Counted from the first letter of the stretch, positions 35,813 to 44,532 are shown. The stretch: 50,995 bases of DNA from Haloferula sp. (GCA_007126655.1 SLAV01000154.1:1-50995), one strand, 5' to 3'. Notes: generated by a model not told the origin, from the letters alone. Translations and numbers: made by a program.

Positions 35813-37039
35813 GTGAAGAGTGAGGCGCAAACGGAATTTGACATCAATCTTCCACCGGCACCGGCGGCGGCGAAGATGGATCTGACCATCAAGAGCGGGG
35901 ATTCGCAGGTGCTGACTCCGGCGCAGGAGGAGTTCAACAAGCGGATCAAGGCGCTGGAAAAGGCGCGCGCCTCATACGACCGCAAGCGGGCACGGCTGGA
36001 CAAGTATCTGGCGGTCTGCCGCAACGAGCTGATGCCATGGGTCGAGGCGCGCAACCGGCAGGAATGCGAAATGATCTTTCTCGTTGCGGACGCGCACCGG
36101 TCGATGAGGCTCACGGCGCGGCGGCGCACGGCGCTGGAAGGCCTGCTGCTGTGTAAAATCTCGGACCTGCGCGAGGATTCCGTCGGCCTCGGTGAGGAGG
36201 AAATGGCGAAACTGGACGCGCTCTGCCACGAGCTTGACCCGCCCGACGAATCCGATGGCCCGGAGCCGGACGACGAGGAATCCGAAGCCCGCGACCGCGA
36301 GGAATTCGAGAAATTGCGCGCCATGCTCGAAGACGCCGCCCGCCATTCCGGGGTGGACCTCGACCTCAGCGGGCTGAACCCGGACATGGACCCGGAGGAA
36401 TTCGAGCAAATCGTGATGGAGCGCATGCAGGCGGCTGTCAGGGAAGCGGATTCGGCGGCCGGAAACGCGCAACCCGGCCGCAAAACCCGCCGCAAACGCA
36501 AGCCAAGCAAAGCCGCGCTGGAGCGCGAACGCCTGAAACAGGAGGCCGAGGAGGCGAAGAAGCGGGACTTCAAATCACTCTACAAACAACTCGCCAAGGT
36601 GCTCCATCCCGACCTTGAGGCCGACGCCGGCCTGAAAGCGCAAAAGGAGGCCTGGATGAAACGGCTGACCACCGCCCGCAACAGCGGCGACCTGCGCGAG
36701 ATGCTCGCCATCGAGGTGGAATGGCTTGGCCGGGAGGCGGGCAATCTCACGCAGGCGGCGGACGACAAGCTCCGCGTCTATTCCATGGTGCTCAAGGAGC
36801 AGCTCGCGGAACTCAGGCAGCGCACCAGGATGCTCCCGCACGAGCCGGAATACATGCCGCTGCGCCGGTTCATCACGCCGGATGACGACCGGCTCAACGC
36901 CAACATAATCAAGCCGCGGTTGTTCGCGCGAATCGACGCGTTGAAGGAGATGACGGACATCCTCCGCGCCGGCGGCGCGGAGGCGCGGAAGCTGATCCAC
37001 GACAGCGCGGATCAGCACGCGCGGATTTTCGGGGTCTGA
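35813..37039 (+). CDS. J-domain-like coiled-coil protein
   Basis: A charged, helical protein of 408 residues. The middle segment DFKSLYKQLAKVLHPDLEADA carries the HPD tripeptide of J domains in the right helical context, but without a complete J domain around it. The N-terminal half is coiled coil (RIKALEKARASYDRKRARLD) with an acidic stretch (PDDEESEARDREEFEKL). A DnaK co-chaperone role is possible. I chose GTG 35813; a TTG three codons upstream is in frame. Unlike dnaJ there are no zinc or Gly/Phe regions. Confidence 0.6.
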   Translation: MKSEAQTEFDINLPPAPAAAKMDLTIKSGDSQVLTPAQEEFNKRIKALEKARASYDRKRARLDKYLAVCRNELMPWVEARNRQECEMIFLVADAHRSMRLTARRRTALEGLLLCKISDLREDSVGLGEEEMAKLDALCHELDPPDESDGPEPDDEESEARDREEFEKLRAMLEDAARHSGVDLDLSGLNPDMDPEEFEQIVMERMQAAVREADSAAGNAQPGRKTRRKRKPSKAALERERLKQEAEEAKKRDFKSLYKQLAKVLHPDLEADAGLKAQKEAWMKRLTTARNSGDLREMLAIEVEWLGREAGNLTQAADDKLRVYSMVLKEQLAELRQRTRMLPHEPEYMPLRRFITPDDDRLNANIIKPRLFARIDALKEMTDILRAGGAEARKLIHDSADQHARIFGV

Positions 37040-37101
37040 GTTGTCGAGCAAGGACGCTCCGCGGTTTGCTCATCCGCTTGCTTCATTCGCAATTCCGCCC
37101 G

Positions 37102-38088
37102 TCATGACAGCAGATCCTTCACCGCCTCGCGCTCTTCCTTGAGTTCGGCGATGGTGGCGTCGATTTTCTCCTGGCTGAAGGCGTCGATGGGCAGGCCCTG
37201 GACGACCTCCCAGGTACCGTCCGCTTTGGTGCGGATTGGCATGGAGGCGATGAGGCCGGGTTCGATGCCGTAGGAACCATCCGAACAGACGGCGACGGAA
37301 TGCCAGTCGCCGTCCGGAGTCGGGCTGATCAGGGCCTTCATGGTATCCAGTGCGGCGTTGGCGGCGCTGGCGGCGGAAGAGGCACCGCGGGCCTTGATGA
37401 TGGCCGCACCCCGCTGCTGCACGGTGGTGATGAACTCGCCCCTGAGCCACTCCTCGTCGCGGATGACTTCCGTGACCGGCTTGCCTTCGATTTTCGCGTT
37501 GGTGAAATCCGGATACTGCGTGGCGGAGTGGTTGCCCCAGATGCAGAGGTTGGTCACGTCGGAGGCATGGACGCCGGCTTTCGAGGCGAGCTGTGATTTG
37601 GCGCGGTTCTCGTCGAGGCGGGTCATCGCGAAGAAGCGGTCCTCGGGCACACCCGCCGCGTTGCGCATTGCGATCAAAGCGTTGGTGTTGCACGGATTGC
37701 CGACGACGAGCACGCGGACATCCTTGGCGGCGTTGCGTGCGATCGCCTTGCCCTGGCTGGTGAAGATCTTGCCGTTGATGCCGAGCAGGTCGCCGCGCTC
37801 CATGCCCGCCTTGCGCGGAACAGAGCCGACGAGCAACGCCCAGCTGGCCCCCGTAAACCCTTCGTCGAGGTCCGTCGTCGTGATGATGCTGTTGAGCAGC
37901 GGAAAGGCGCTGTCATCAAGCTCCATGACGACGCCGAGCAGCGCGGGCAGCGCGGGTTCGATCTCGATCAACCGGAGTCTGACCGGCTGGTCTTTGCCGA
38001 AAATTTCACCGGTGGCGATGCGGAAAAGGAGGGCGTAGCCGATTTGGCCGGCAGCGCCGGTAACGGAAACAGTGATGGGTGGCTTCAT
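37102..38088 (-). CDS. mdh: malate dehydrogenase, stand-alone copy
   Basis: A 328-residue NAD-dependent dehydrogenase of the cytosolic-type malate dehydrogenase group. The nucleotide loop is [13 protein letters not shown], the substrate arginine loop [15 protein letters not shown], with NPCNTNA, a second Arg in [12 protein letters not shown] and the catalytic His in [13 protein letters not shown]. It interconverts malate and oxaloacetate in the TCA cycle. A near-identical paralogue closes the BMC operon at 48167. A good promoter candidate precedes it; the ATG at 38088 matches the paralogue's start. Confidence 0.95.
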   Translation of the reverse strand: MKPPITVSVTGAAGQIGYALLFRIATGEIFGKDQPVRLRLIEIEPALPALLGVVMELDDSAFPLLNSIITTTDLDEGFTGASWALLVGSVPRKAGMERGDLLGINGKIFTSQGKAIARNAAKDVRVLVVGNPCNTNALIAMRNAAGVPEDRFFAMTRLDENRAKSQLASKAGVHASDVTNLCIWGNHSATQYPDFTNAKIEGKPVTEVIRDEEWLRGEFITTVQQRGAAIIKARGASSAASAANAALDTMKALISPTPDGDWHSVAVCSDGSYGIEPGLIASMPIRTKADGTWEVVQGLPIDAFSQEKIDATIAELKEEREAVKDLLS

Positions 38089-38125
38089 GTTGGATGGGTG
38101 GTTTCGTGTTCCTTGAAACACGGAC

Positions 38126-38155
38126 GGTGTAGCCGCGGACCGGGCCGGGCGTCAA
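38126..38155 (-). promoter_or_regulatory. promoter candidate for stand-alone malate dehydrogenase
   Basis: Minus-strand TTGACG (38155-38150) and TACACC (38131-38126), spacer 18. The leader then contains a perfect 6-bp hairpin, CGTGTT/AACACG, at 38122-38105, about 17 bases before the start codon. Confidence 0.4.
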
Positions 38156-38216
38156 CCGGCATCGGCCGCAATGGCGGAGGATGCGTGGAATTCCGCAAGC
38201 AAGGCGCAGCCGGCGG

Positions 38217-38849
38217 TCACGTGTTGAAGCGCCGGGCAATCCTGCGGAACGGATTTCCGTTGGCGGCGAACCACGCCTGCCCGGCATCGGTCTCCCGCAG
38301 GCCGGCGCGGGTGACATAGACTTCGGCGCCATGACCGACGCGGTTGTAGAGATCGATGACCTCCTCGCAGCACATGCGGATGCAGCCGAAGGAGACGGGT
38401 TTTCCGAGGTTCCGCCGCTCGGGGGTGCCGTGGATGTAGATGTAGCGGGGAAAGGCGTTCCGGTTCCACGGCTCGGTGCCGCGCAGCCAGAGGATGCGCG
38501 AGACGATCGGGTCGCGGCCGGGGGCGTTCGGCGGGAGCACCTCGCCGGTGGGCCGGCGGCTGCGGAACACCGCGCCCTGGGGCTGGCCTCCGCCGATCTT
38601 GCGGGCGACTTCCATGCGGCCCAGCGGTGTGCGGTAGCTGCCAGGCTGGTCGCCGAGACCGAACTTCGAGGTCGAGATGCGGTAGGTCTTCACCGGCTCG
38701 CCGTCGGTGACGAGGAGCATCCGCTGGTCCTTGACGCTGACGACCATCCTGTTGCGGTCATCCTTGGCGAGCGGGATCGACCCGCAGCTCGAAAACAACA
38801 CCGCCGATGCGATGCAGAAAGCCATCGTAACCAGGGATTTGAAGGGCAT
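38217..38849 (-). CDS. L,D-transpeptidase (YkuD), lipoprotein
   Basis: A 210-residue YkuD-fold enzyme that makes 3-3 crosslinks in peptidoglycan or attaches proteins to it. The N-terminus has a hydrophobic signal with lipobox LFSSC (Cys22), so it is probably membrane-anchored in the periplasm. The active site HGTPE (His140) and SFGCIRM (Cys156) is complete. The C-terminus ends just before the mdh leader. It lies 13 bases downstream of the glycosyltransferase gene on the same strand and is likely in its operon. Confidence 0.92.
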   Translation of the reverse strand: MPFKSLVTMAFCIASAVLFSSCGSIPLAKDDRNRMVVSVKDQRMLLVTDGEPVKTYRISTSKFGLGDQPGSYRTPLGRMEVARKIGGGQPQGAVFRSRRPTGEVLPPNAPGRDPIVSRILWLRGTEPWNRNAFPRYIYIHGTPERRNLGKPVSFGCIRMCCEEVIDLYNRVGHGAEVYVTRAGLRETDAGQAWFAANGNPFRRIARRFNT

Positions 38850-38862
38850 GGGGATTGGTGGT

Positions 38863-40377
38863 TCAGAAGGTTGTCTTGTCGGTCGCGACCACGGCGGCGC
38901 GGGATTCCCCGCCCGCCGACTGGATCATGCCTTGCAGCGAGGACAGCGAGGTGTAGAAAAAACCGATGGGAAACGGCATGAGCAGCACCGCTGACGGATA
39001 ACGCCCGTTCATCGCCGCGTCGATCACAATAAACAGGAAAAAGAACCCGAACATCAGCTCGACGAACGGGGTGAGCGTCTTCATCGCCCGGTAGGAGCTT
39101 TTTTTCCAATCCGCCCCGCGTTCACGGCCGATGCCGTATTTCGGGGTGCGGACGAAGCCGGTCTGGTGGTTGCAGAGCGCCTCGATCACGGCCTTTGCGT
39201 TGTTGACGGACATGCCGATGCCGAGTGCGAGCAGCAGCGGCAGATAGGGAATCTCGCGCCACCACTCGGACGGGCGCACTGCCTTCTGCGCGACCATGTA
39301 GAAAAGCAACACCGACACCGAGGCGAAGAAAAAGATCGGCACGTTGATGATGTAGTAGGTGAATGGCCCGAAATCCGGCTGCCACTGCTGGTTCGGATAT
39401 ATCAGGAAACACAGACAGATGAGCAGCAGGTAGGCGAAGTTCGAGGTGAGATGGGCGGTGGCCTCCAGCTTGCATGCCAGCGGGGCGTCGCTGCGCCAGA
39501 TCGCGGGCAGCACTTTTTTGCAGACCTGGATCGATCCCTTGGTCCAACGGTGCTGCTGGCTTTTGAAACCGTCCATGTCCACGGGCAGCTCGGCCGGAGT
39601 CTCGACGTCGTTGAGGAAAATGAAGCGCCATTTCCTGAGCTGGGCGCGGTAGCTGAGGTCCATGTCCTCGGTGAGGGTGTCGTGCTCCCAGCCGCCGGCG
39701 TCGGTGATGCATGACTTGCGCCAGATGCCGCCGGTGCCGTTGAAGGTGAAGAAGCGTCCGGAGCGGTTGCGGGCGGTCTGTTCGAGTTCGAGGTGCCCGT
39801 CGAGGAACATCGCCTGGAGGCGGGTGAGCACGTTGTAGGAGCGGTTCAGGTGGCCCCAGCGCGTCTGGATCATGCCGATGCCCGGATCGGTGAAGTAATG
39901 GATCGTTTTTTGCAGCAGATCGGGGTTGGGAACGAAGTCCGCGTCGAGAATGAGGAGGTATTCGCCCTTGGCGGAGCGGCTGCCGTTTTCCAGCGCGCCG
40001 GCCTTGAAGCCGGTGCGGTCGGTGCGGTGGATGTGCTCGGCGTCGAATCCGCGTTCCCGCAGCCGGTCGATGCCATCGCGGCAGATGCCCACTGTCTCGT
40101 CTGTCGAGTCGTCGAGCAGTTGGATCTGCATCCTGTCCCGCGGGTAATCGAGTTTGGAAACGGCCTCGAGCAGACGGTCCACAACGTGCATTTCATTGAA
40201 AACCGGAAGCTGAACGGTGACCACGGGCAGTTCCCGGAACCGCTCCATCGGCTCGGGCCGCTTGCGCGAATGGCGCAGGTAAAGGTAGATGATGGTCAGA
40301 CGGTGCGAACCATAGCCTGCCAAGCCCAGGAGCACTACGATGTACGAAGCATACCAGATCGGCGATGTACAGTCCAT
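38863..40377 (-). CDS. family 2 membrane glycosyltransferase (processive type)
   Basis: A 504-residue GT2 enzyme. An N-terminal membrane helix precedes the catalytic domain with VQLPVFNE, LDDSTDET, the metal-binding DAD (145-147), TED (236-238) and QQHRW (274-278), the D,D,D,QxxRW signature of processive polysaccharide synthases and ceramide-glucosyltransferase-like proteins. Four to five C-terminal membrane segments follow. It probably makes a surface polysaccharide or glycolipid; the product is unknown. A 14-base palindrome (ATGCGCATGCGCAT, 40461-40474) lies upstream. Confidence 0.9.
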   Translation of the reverse strand: MDCTSPIWYASYIVVLLGLAGYGSHRLTIIYLYLRHSRKRPEPMERFRELPVVTVQLPVFNEMHVVDRLLEAVSKLDYPRDRMQIQLLDDSTDETVGICRDGIDRLRERGFDAEHIHRTDRTGFKAGALENGSRSAKGEYLLILDADFVPNPDLLQKTIHYFTDPGIGMIQTRWGHLNRSYNVLTRLQAMFLDGHLELEQTARNRSGRFFTFNGTGGIWRKSCITDAGGWEHDTLTEDMDLSYRAQLRKWRFIFLNDVETPAELPVDMDGFKSQQHRWTKGSIQVCKKVLPAIWRSDAPLACKLEATAHLTSNFAYLLLICLCFLIYPNQQWQPDFGPFTYYIINVPIFFFASVSVLLFYMVAQKAVRPSEWWREIPYLPLLLALGIGMSVNNAKAVIEALCNHQTGFVRTPKYGIGRERGADWKKSSYRAMKTLTPFVELMFGFFFLFIVIDAAMNGRYPSAVLLMPFPIGFFYTSLSSLQGMIQSAGGESRAAVVATDKTTF

Positions 40378-40572
40378 GGGTGTCAGGTTCTAAAAGGAAG
40401 AAGTGCGGAAAATGTTCAGCTGGAAAGCCGGATACAAAAACGTGGGCGCATTACTATGCGATGCGCATGCGCATGGCGCGCGGAAATCACCACCTGTATG
40501 CCTGATTGTCAAGCTTGTGAAGGCAGGATCCGATGCCATGCGCACCTTCATTCGCACAGACCCTCCGGCCGG

Positions 40573-41334
40573 TCACCCGCCCACCTGCACCTCGCGCCCC
40601 AGCTCCCCCAGCTCCCGCAGCATCGTGGCCTCCGCACTCGCATCCGTAATCACGCAATGGATCTCCTTGAGATCCGCGAAGAAGAACGATGCTTTCCGCC
40701 CCAGTTTCGTGTGGTCCGCCAGAAACACCACCTCTTCGGACGTCGCGATCACCCGCTCCTTGAAGGCCGCCTGCCGCGCATTGCTTTCGCTCGCCCCGCG
40801 CGCGGAATCCAGTCCGCTGCCCGAGAGAAAGGCCCGGTGGATATTATAGCGCTGCAGCGACTTCTCCGCCGTAAGGCCCACGAACGAACGCGATTTCGCG
40901 TCAAACAAGCCACCGGTACTCATCAAATCCAGGTTCGGCCGGTCGGCCAGCGCCGTCAGCACGTTCAGCGCGTTCGTCAGGATCGTCAGCGGCAGGTCGG
41001 GCAGAAACTCCGCCAGCGTCAGCACCGTGGAACTCGCATCCAGGAAGATCGTCTCGTTCGCCCGGATCCGGCTCGCCGCCTGTTTCGCGATCGCCCGCTT
41101 TTCCGCCCGTTGGATTGCCTGCCGCTCGATGAATGCCAGCTCGCGCCTCACCCGCTCCGGCCGGCTCGCCCCGCCGTGCATCCTCACCAGCTCACCCCGC
41201 TTTTCCAGAACCTCGAAATCCTTCCGCACCGTCTCGTCCGACACCGCCAGTGCCGAGGAAACTTCCGTCGTCCGCAACGAACCAGCATGGCCGAGCAAAT
41301 CCAAAATCCTGCGGTGTCGTTCGATTGCGAGCAT
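40573..41334 (-). CDS. DeoR-family transcriptional regulator of the BMC operon
   Basis: A 253-residue DeoR regulator. The N-terminal winged helix-turn-helix is visible in HRRILDLLGHAGSLRTTEVS and VSDETVRKDFEVLEKRGEL. The C-terminal sugar-phosphate-binding domain has ANETIFLDASSTV, TNALNVLTAL, STGGLFD and FLADHTKLG. DeoR proteins usually repress sugar catabolic operons and respond to a phosphorylated sugar. It diverges from pduL across 90 bases, as in other PVC BMC loci. The ATG at 41334 puts the HTH at the extreme N-terminus. Confidence 0.93.
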   Translation of the reverse strand: MLAIERHRRILDLLGHAGSLRTTEVSSALAVSDETVRKDFEVLEKRGELVRMHGGASRPERVRRELAFIERQAIQRAEKRAIAKQAASRIRANETIFLDASSTVLTLAEFLPDLPLTILTNALNVLTALADRPNLDLMSTGGLFDAKSRSFVGLTAEKSLQRYNIHRAFLSGSGLDSARGASESNARQAAFKERVIATSEEVVFLADHTKLGRKASFFFADLKEIHCVITDASAEATMLRELGELGREVQVGG

Positions 41335-41424
41335 GAAGTTTTTGTAAAATTCTGCGTTTCTCTGGGAGATTTTGGTGTTTTTGATTGACTTGTCAACAAA
41401 ATCCAATAAAAACCAAATCCAGCC
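41335..41424. promoter_or_regulatory. divergent deoR-pduL promoter/operator region
   Basis: The AT-rich 90-base gap contains the inverted repeat TTGACTTGTCAA (41385-41396). Its left half is a -35-like TTGACT for pduL (with TAAAAA at 41407, spacer 16); its right half read on the minus strand is TTGACA for the regulator gene. Runs such as GATTTTGGTGTTTTTGATTG could be DeoR recognition repeats. Confidence 0.5.
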
Positions 41425-42105
41425 ATGGCAGCTACGCTTCCACCCAACACTCCCAGAGCCGTCGTCGAGCGCCTCGTGCGCGAGCAGATCTACGCCAGCC
41501 TCGGACTCCCACTGCCGGCCTCGGCGAGCGCGCCCAACGCCTTGCTCGTCAACATTTCGGCCCGCCACTGCCACCTCACCCAGGAAGCTGTCGAAGCCCT
41601 TTTCGGCTCTGGCCACCAACTTACCCCGATGAAAGGCCTCTACCAGGAAGGCCAATTCGCCGCCAAGGAAGCCGTCACCCTGATCGGTCCGCGCAGCCGG
41701 GTCATCTCCAACCTCCGCATCCTCGGCCCCTGCCGGTCGCTCAACCAGGTTGAGCTTGCCTATACCGACGCCATTTCCCTGGGTTTCGACATTCCCGTCA
41801 AAATGTCCGGCGACATTGATGGTACCCCCGGCTGCATGCTCATGGGGCCCAACGGTTACTTCGAACTGCCCCAGGGCGTGATCCGCGCCCAGCCCCACGT
41901 CCACATGCACCCGGACGACGCCGCCTTCTACGGCGTCAAGCATCTTGACGTCATGAAGCTGAAAATCCACGGCCCCCTCGCCATGACATTCGACAACCTC
42001 GTCGTCCGCGTCGATCCCTCTTTCAAACTCGAAGTCCACATCGACACCGACGAAGGCAACGCCTGCGGCCTCAAACCCGATACCTTCTGCGAACTCGTCA
42101 GATAA
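41425..42105 (+). CDS. pduL: PduL-type phosphotransacylase of the BMC
   Basis: PduL converts acyl-CoA and phosphate to acyl-phosphate and frees CoA inside the shell. The 226-residue protein has the zinc-binding histidines in SARHCHLT (His48, His50) and in QPHVHMHPDD (158-162), and the internal duplicated beta-barrel motifs GPRSRVISNLRILGP and RVDPSFKLEVHIDTDE. Residues 10-27 (RAVVERLVREQIYASLGL) form an amphipathic helix of the encapsulation-peptide kind. In this pathway the expected substrate is lactyl-CoA. First gene of the operon. Confidence 0.95.
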   Translation: MAATLPPNTPRAVVERLVREQIYASLGLPLPASASAPNALLVNISARHCHLTQEAVEALFGSGHQLTPMKGLYQEGQFAAKEAVTLIGPRSRVISNLRILGPCRSLNQVELAYTDAISLGFDIPVKMSGDIDGTPGCMLMGPNGYFELPQGVIRAQPHVHMHPDDAAFYGVKHLDVMKLKIHGPLAMTFDNLVVRVDPSFKLEVHIDTDEGNACGLKPDTFCELVR

Positions 42106-42165
42106 AAACAAAATCACCACCTCACCAAACGACCCCCGTCCATAACCCCAAAATACCAAACAGAC

Positions 42166-42435
42166 ATGAGTGCACTCGGCATGATAGAAACCAAAGGCTA
42201 CGTCGGCAGCGTCGAAGCCACAGATGCGATGGCGAAAGCCGCGAACGTCCAAATCATCGACCAGGTCCAGATCGGCGGCGGCTTCATCACCGTCATCGTC
42301 AAGGGCGACGTCGGCAGCGTCAAGGCCGCCATTGATTCCGGAGCCGCCGCCGCCGGCCGCGTTGGGGAACTCATCTCCTCCCACGTCATCGCCCGCCCCC
42401 ACCCCGAACTTCTGGGCCAATTCGGCATCGCGTGA
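42166..42435 (+). CDS. BMC-H hexameric shell protein 1
   Basis: An 89-residue single BMC domain (Pfam BMC type). It starts ALGMIETKGYVGSVEATDAM, has the edge motif KAANVQI and the pore loop QIGGGFITVIVKGDVGSVKAA, so the pore is lined by Gly-Gly-Gly rather than the common Gly-Ser-Gly. It ends with the conserved SHVIARPHPEL. Hexamers tile the shell facets and let small substrates through. The leader is AC-rich with no ribosome-binding consensus. Confidence 0.96.
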   Translation: MSALGMIETKGYVGSVEATDAMAKAANVQIIDQVQIGGGFITVIVKGDVGSVKAAIDSGAAAAGRVGELISSHVIARPHPELLGQFGIA

Positions 42436-42484
42436 ACTTTCCGGCGCTGAAAACTGAAAACCAAACTCTAGCAAACAGAAAACC

Positions 42485-42763
42485 ATGTCCAAACAAGCCA
42501 TCGGCATCCTCGAAACCAAAGGCCTCATCTCGCTTCTCGAAGCCTCCGACGCCGCCCTCAAAGCCGCCGACATCCACATGACAGGCTGGGAAAAAATCGG
42601 ATCCGGCCTCGTCACCGGATTCTTCTCCGGCGATGTCGCCGCCGTCAAGGCCGGCCTCGACGCCGCCGCCTCCGCCGCTTCCAACTTCGGCGAAGTCGCC
42701 TCCGTCCAGGTCATCCCCCGCCCCCACGACGACCTCGCCAAATTCGGCCCGTGGCTCGGCTGA
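42485..42763 (+). CDS. BMC-H hexameric shell protein 2
   Basis: A 92-residue BMC domain with MSKQAIGILETKGLISLLEA at its N-terminus and a canonical pore loop KIGSGLVTGFFSGDVAAVKA. The C-terminus VIPRPHDDLAKFGPWLG is typical. It probably forms mixed facets with the other two BMC-H proteins. A GC hairpin (42764-42778) and a repeat-type leader separate it from ackA. Confidence 0.96.
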   Translation: MSKQAIGILETKGLISLLEASDAALKAADIHMTGWEKIGSGLVTGFFSGDVAAVKAGLDAAASAASNFGEVASVQVIPRPHDDLAKFGPWLG

Positions 42764-42778
42764 GCCGCCTCCGGCGGC
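42764..42778 (+). terminator. GC hairpin between BMC-H2 and ackA
   Basis: GCCGCC/GGCGGC (6 bp, loop TCC) begins immediately after the BMC-H2 stop and is followed by GTTTGAAATTTC. There is no proper T-run. It may reduce read-through or protect the shell-protein mRNA 3' end, giving more shell than enzyme. Confidence 0.35.
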
Positions 42779-42780
42779 GT

Positions 42781-42810
42781 TTGAAATTTCAAATCTCAAA
42801 TTTCAAATCC
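42781..42810 (+). repeat. CAAATCTCAAATTTC-type leader repeat
   Basis: This AT-rich stretch of TTTCAAAT/CTCAAAT units lies directly before the ackA start. Related stretches sit in front of the second BMC-P gene (46487-46513), the third BMC-P gene (46768-46787) and, far away, ddl (20147-20173). TTTGAAATTTCAAA at its left end is palindromic. Confidence 0.7.
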
Positions 42811-42811
42811 A

Positions 42812-44074
42812 ATGCTTCTGCTCATCGCCAACCTCGGCTCCACCTCATTCAAATACCGCCTCTTCCGCATGACAGGAGAGGCGGCCGAGGTGCTTGCCCG
42901 GGGTGGCCATGAGCGAGTGACCGACCACGCCGTCGTCATCGACGAGGCCCTCGCCTCCCTTCAGCGCGACGGGATCATCCAATCCCCCGACGACATCCAG
43001 GCCGTCGGCTTCAAAACCGTCCTTGGCAAGGACCTGAGCGGCTGTGTCATCGCCGACCAAGCTGTCATTGATGCCCTTGAAGGTTTCGCCGAAGTCGCCC
43101 CCGCCCACAATCCGCCCTACGCCAACGGCATCCGCCAGTTCGCAAAAGCCCTGCCAAAAGCCAAGCTCGTCGCCCTCTTCGAGACCGCCTTCTACCAGTG
43201 GACCAGCCCCGCGTCCGCGCACTATGGCATCCCCAAGGCATGGCGCGACATCGGCATCCGCCGTTACGGCTTCCACGGAGCCAGCCACAAATTCATCGCC
43301 GAACGCTCCGCCGAACTTCTCGGACGCACCGACGTCGCCGAAGCCACGCGCCGCCTCTATCTTGACGGCCCGCAACCCATCGATGGCCCTCCCCTCCGCG
43401 TCATCTCCTGCCACCTCGGCGGCTCCAGCTCCGTCACCGGCATCCGCAACGGCGTCGCCATCGGCACCAGCATGGGCTTCTCCCCGCAGAGCGGCCTCCC
43501 GCAAAACAACCGCGTCGGCGACCTCGACTCCGGGGCCATTCCCTATGCCATCAAAAAACTCGGCATCTCCCTTGAAGAAGCCGGCCGCCAACTCACCAAA
43601 GAGTCCGGCCTGCTCGGTCTCTCCGGTGTCTCCAACGACATCCGCGACATCACCGCCGCAGCCAACAAAGGAAACGCCGACGCCCAACTCGCCATCGACG
43701 CCCTCGTTCACTCCATCCGCCACTGGATCGGTGCCTTCATGATCGAACTCGGCGGCATCGACGCCCTCGTCTTCACCGCCGGCATCGGCGAAAACAACCC
43801 CGCCATCCGCGCCGCCGTCTGCACCGCCCTCGAACCCTTCGGCCTCCACCTCGACTCCGAAAAAAACGCCGCCACCCGCGCCACCGAAGCCGACCTCAGC
43901 CAGGAAAAATCCCCCGCAAAAATCCTCCTCATCCCCGCCAACGAGGAACTCGTCCTCGCCCGCGAAGTCTCCCGCAAAATCACCGTAGCAGGCGCCTCCG
44001 GCTCCTGTCTTCAAAATGTAGCAGGAGTCTCTGACTCCTGTTCTCCACTCGTAACAGGCGCCTCCGGCTCCTGA
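42812..44074 (+). CDS. ackA: acetate/propionate-type kinase with repeat-derived tail
   Basis: Acetokinase family: it turns the acyl-phosphate made by PduL into the acid and ATP, here probably lactyl-phosphate to lactate. Motifs: LIANLGSTSFKYRLF, GFHGASHKFIAER, CHLGGSSSVTGIRNG, TSMGFSP, NRVGDLDSG and VFTAGIGENNPAIR. The family fold ends around NEELVLAREVSRK; the final 30 residues are encoded by three intergenic-type repeats (43985-44073) and are probably not functional. Total 420 residues. Confidence 0.95.
   Translation: MLLLIANLGSTSFKYRLFRMTGEAAEVLARGGHERVTDHAVVIDEALASLQRDGIIQSPDDIQAVGFKTVLGKDLSGCVIADQAVIDALEGFAEVAPAHNPPYANGIRQFAKALPKAKLVALFETAFYQWTSPASAHYGIPKAWRDIGIRRYGFHGASHKFIAERSAELLGRTDVAEATRRLYLDGPQPIDGPPLRVISCHLGGSSSVTGIRNGVAIGTSMGFSPQSGLPQNNRVGDLDSGAIPYAIKKLGISLEEAGRQLTKESGLLGLSGVSNDIRDITAAANKGNADAQLAIDALVHSIRHWIGAFMIELGGIDALVFTAGIGENNPAIRAAVCTALEPFGLHLDSEKNAATRATEADLSQEKSPAKILLIPANEELVLAREVSRKITVAGASGSCLQNVAGVSDSCSPLVTGASGS
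43985..44073. repeat. three interspersed 23-base palindromic repeats
   Basis: Copies at 43985-44007, 44018-44040 and 44051-44073 share GTARCAGG...CTCCTG; each can fold (AGGCGCCTCCGGCTCCTG-type or AGGAGTCTCTGACTCCT). A related sequence follows tatA copy 2 at 16488. Here they are read through by ackA and encode VAGASGSC, VAGVSDSC and VTGASGS. Confidence 0.8.
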
Positions 44075-44118
44075 TCTTCACACAGCACCAAGCACCAAGA
44101 CCAAACCAAAACACCATC

Positions 44119-44424
44119 ATGGCCAAACCAGCAGTAGGACTCATTGAAATCCGCGGACTCGCCGGACTCGTCGTCGGCGTGGACGCCATGCTCAAATCCG
44201 CCAACGTCGAGCTTGCCGGCCCGATGAAGCAAATCGGCAACGCCCTGTGCAACGCCGTCGTCACCGGCGATGTCGCGGCCGTCAAGGCCGCCATCGATTC
44301 CGGGGCATCCGCAGCCGCCGATGCCGGAGCCGAGGTCATCAGCGCCCACGTCATCGCCCGCCCCGACGAATCCATCGAAGCCGTCATCCCCAAAGCCCCC
44401 GCCGCCCGCTCCGCGAAAAAATAA
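44119..44424 (+). CDS. BMC-H hexameric shell protein 3, atypical pore
   Basis: A 101-residue BMC domain: AVGLIEIRGLAGLVVGVDAM, SANVEL, and VVTGDVAAVKAAIDSGASAA confirm the fold. The pore loop reads QIGNALCNAVVTG, so the usual Gly-Ser-Gly is Gly-Asn-Ala and a Cys follows two residues later. The C-terminus is extended and basic (APAARSAKK). The gene sits apart from the other two, after ackA. Different permeability or a metal/redox role are possible but unproven. Confidence 0.94.
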   Translation: MAKPAVGLIEIRGLAGLVVGVDAMLKSANVELAGPMKQIGNALCNAVVTGDVAAVKAAIDSGASAAADAGAEVISAHVIARPDESIEAVIPKAPAARSAKK

Positions 44425-44532
44425 GGCAGGGGAAACAGCCCATTGGTGAGAGCGGATGCCGGAGAACAAGCACTCCGACCGGCGCCTCCAGGCACAAAGG
44501 ACAAAGCACCAAGCACCAAGCACAAAGCACCC

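Noticed and set aside
40461-40474. Palindrome ATGCGCATGCGCAT upstream of the glycosyltransferase
   Set aside because: It is short and of simple GC/AT alternation, so chance occurrence is likely; no matching site was noticed elsewhere in the window.
43985-44110. CRISPR-like array at the end of ackA
   Set aside because: Only three short repeats with 10-base gaps, no unique spacers and no cas genes.
44443-44532. Longer N-terminus for the first BMC-P gene
   Set aside because: The extra 30 codons from a GTG are encoded by CACCAAG-type microrepeats and are absent from the family.
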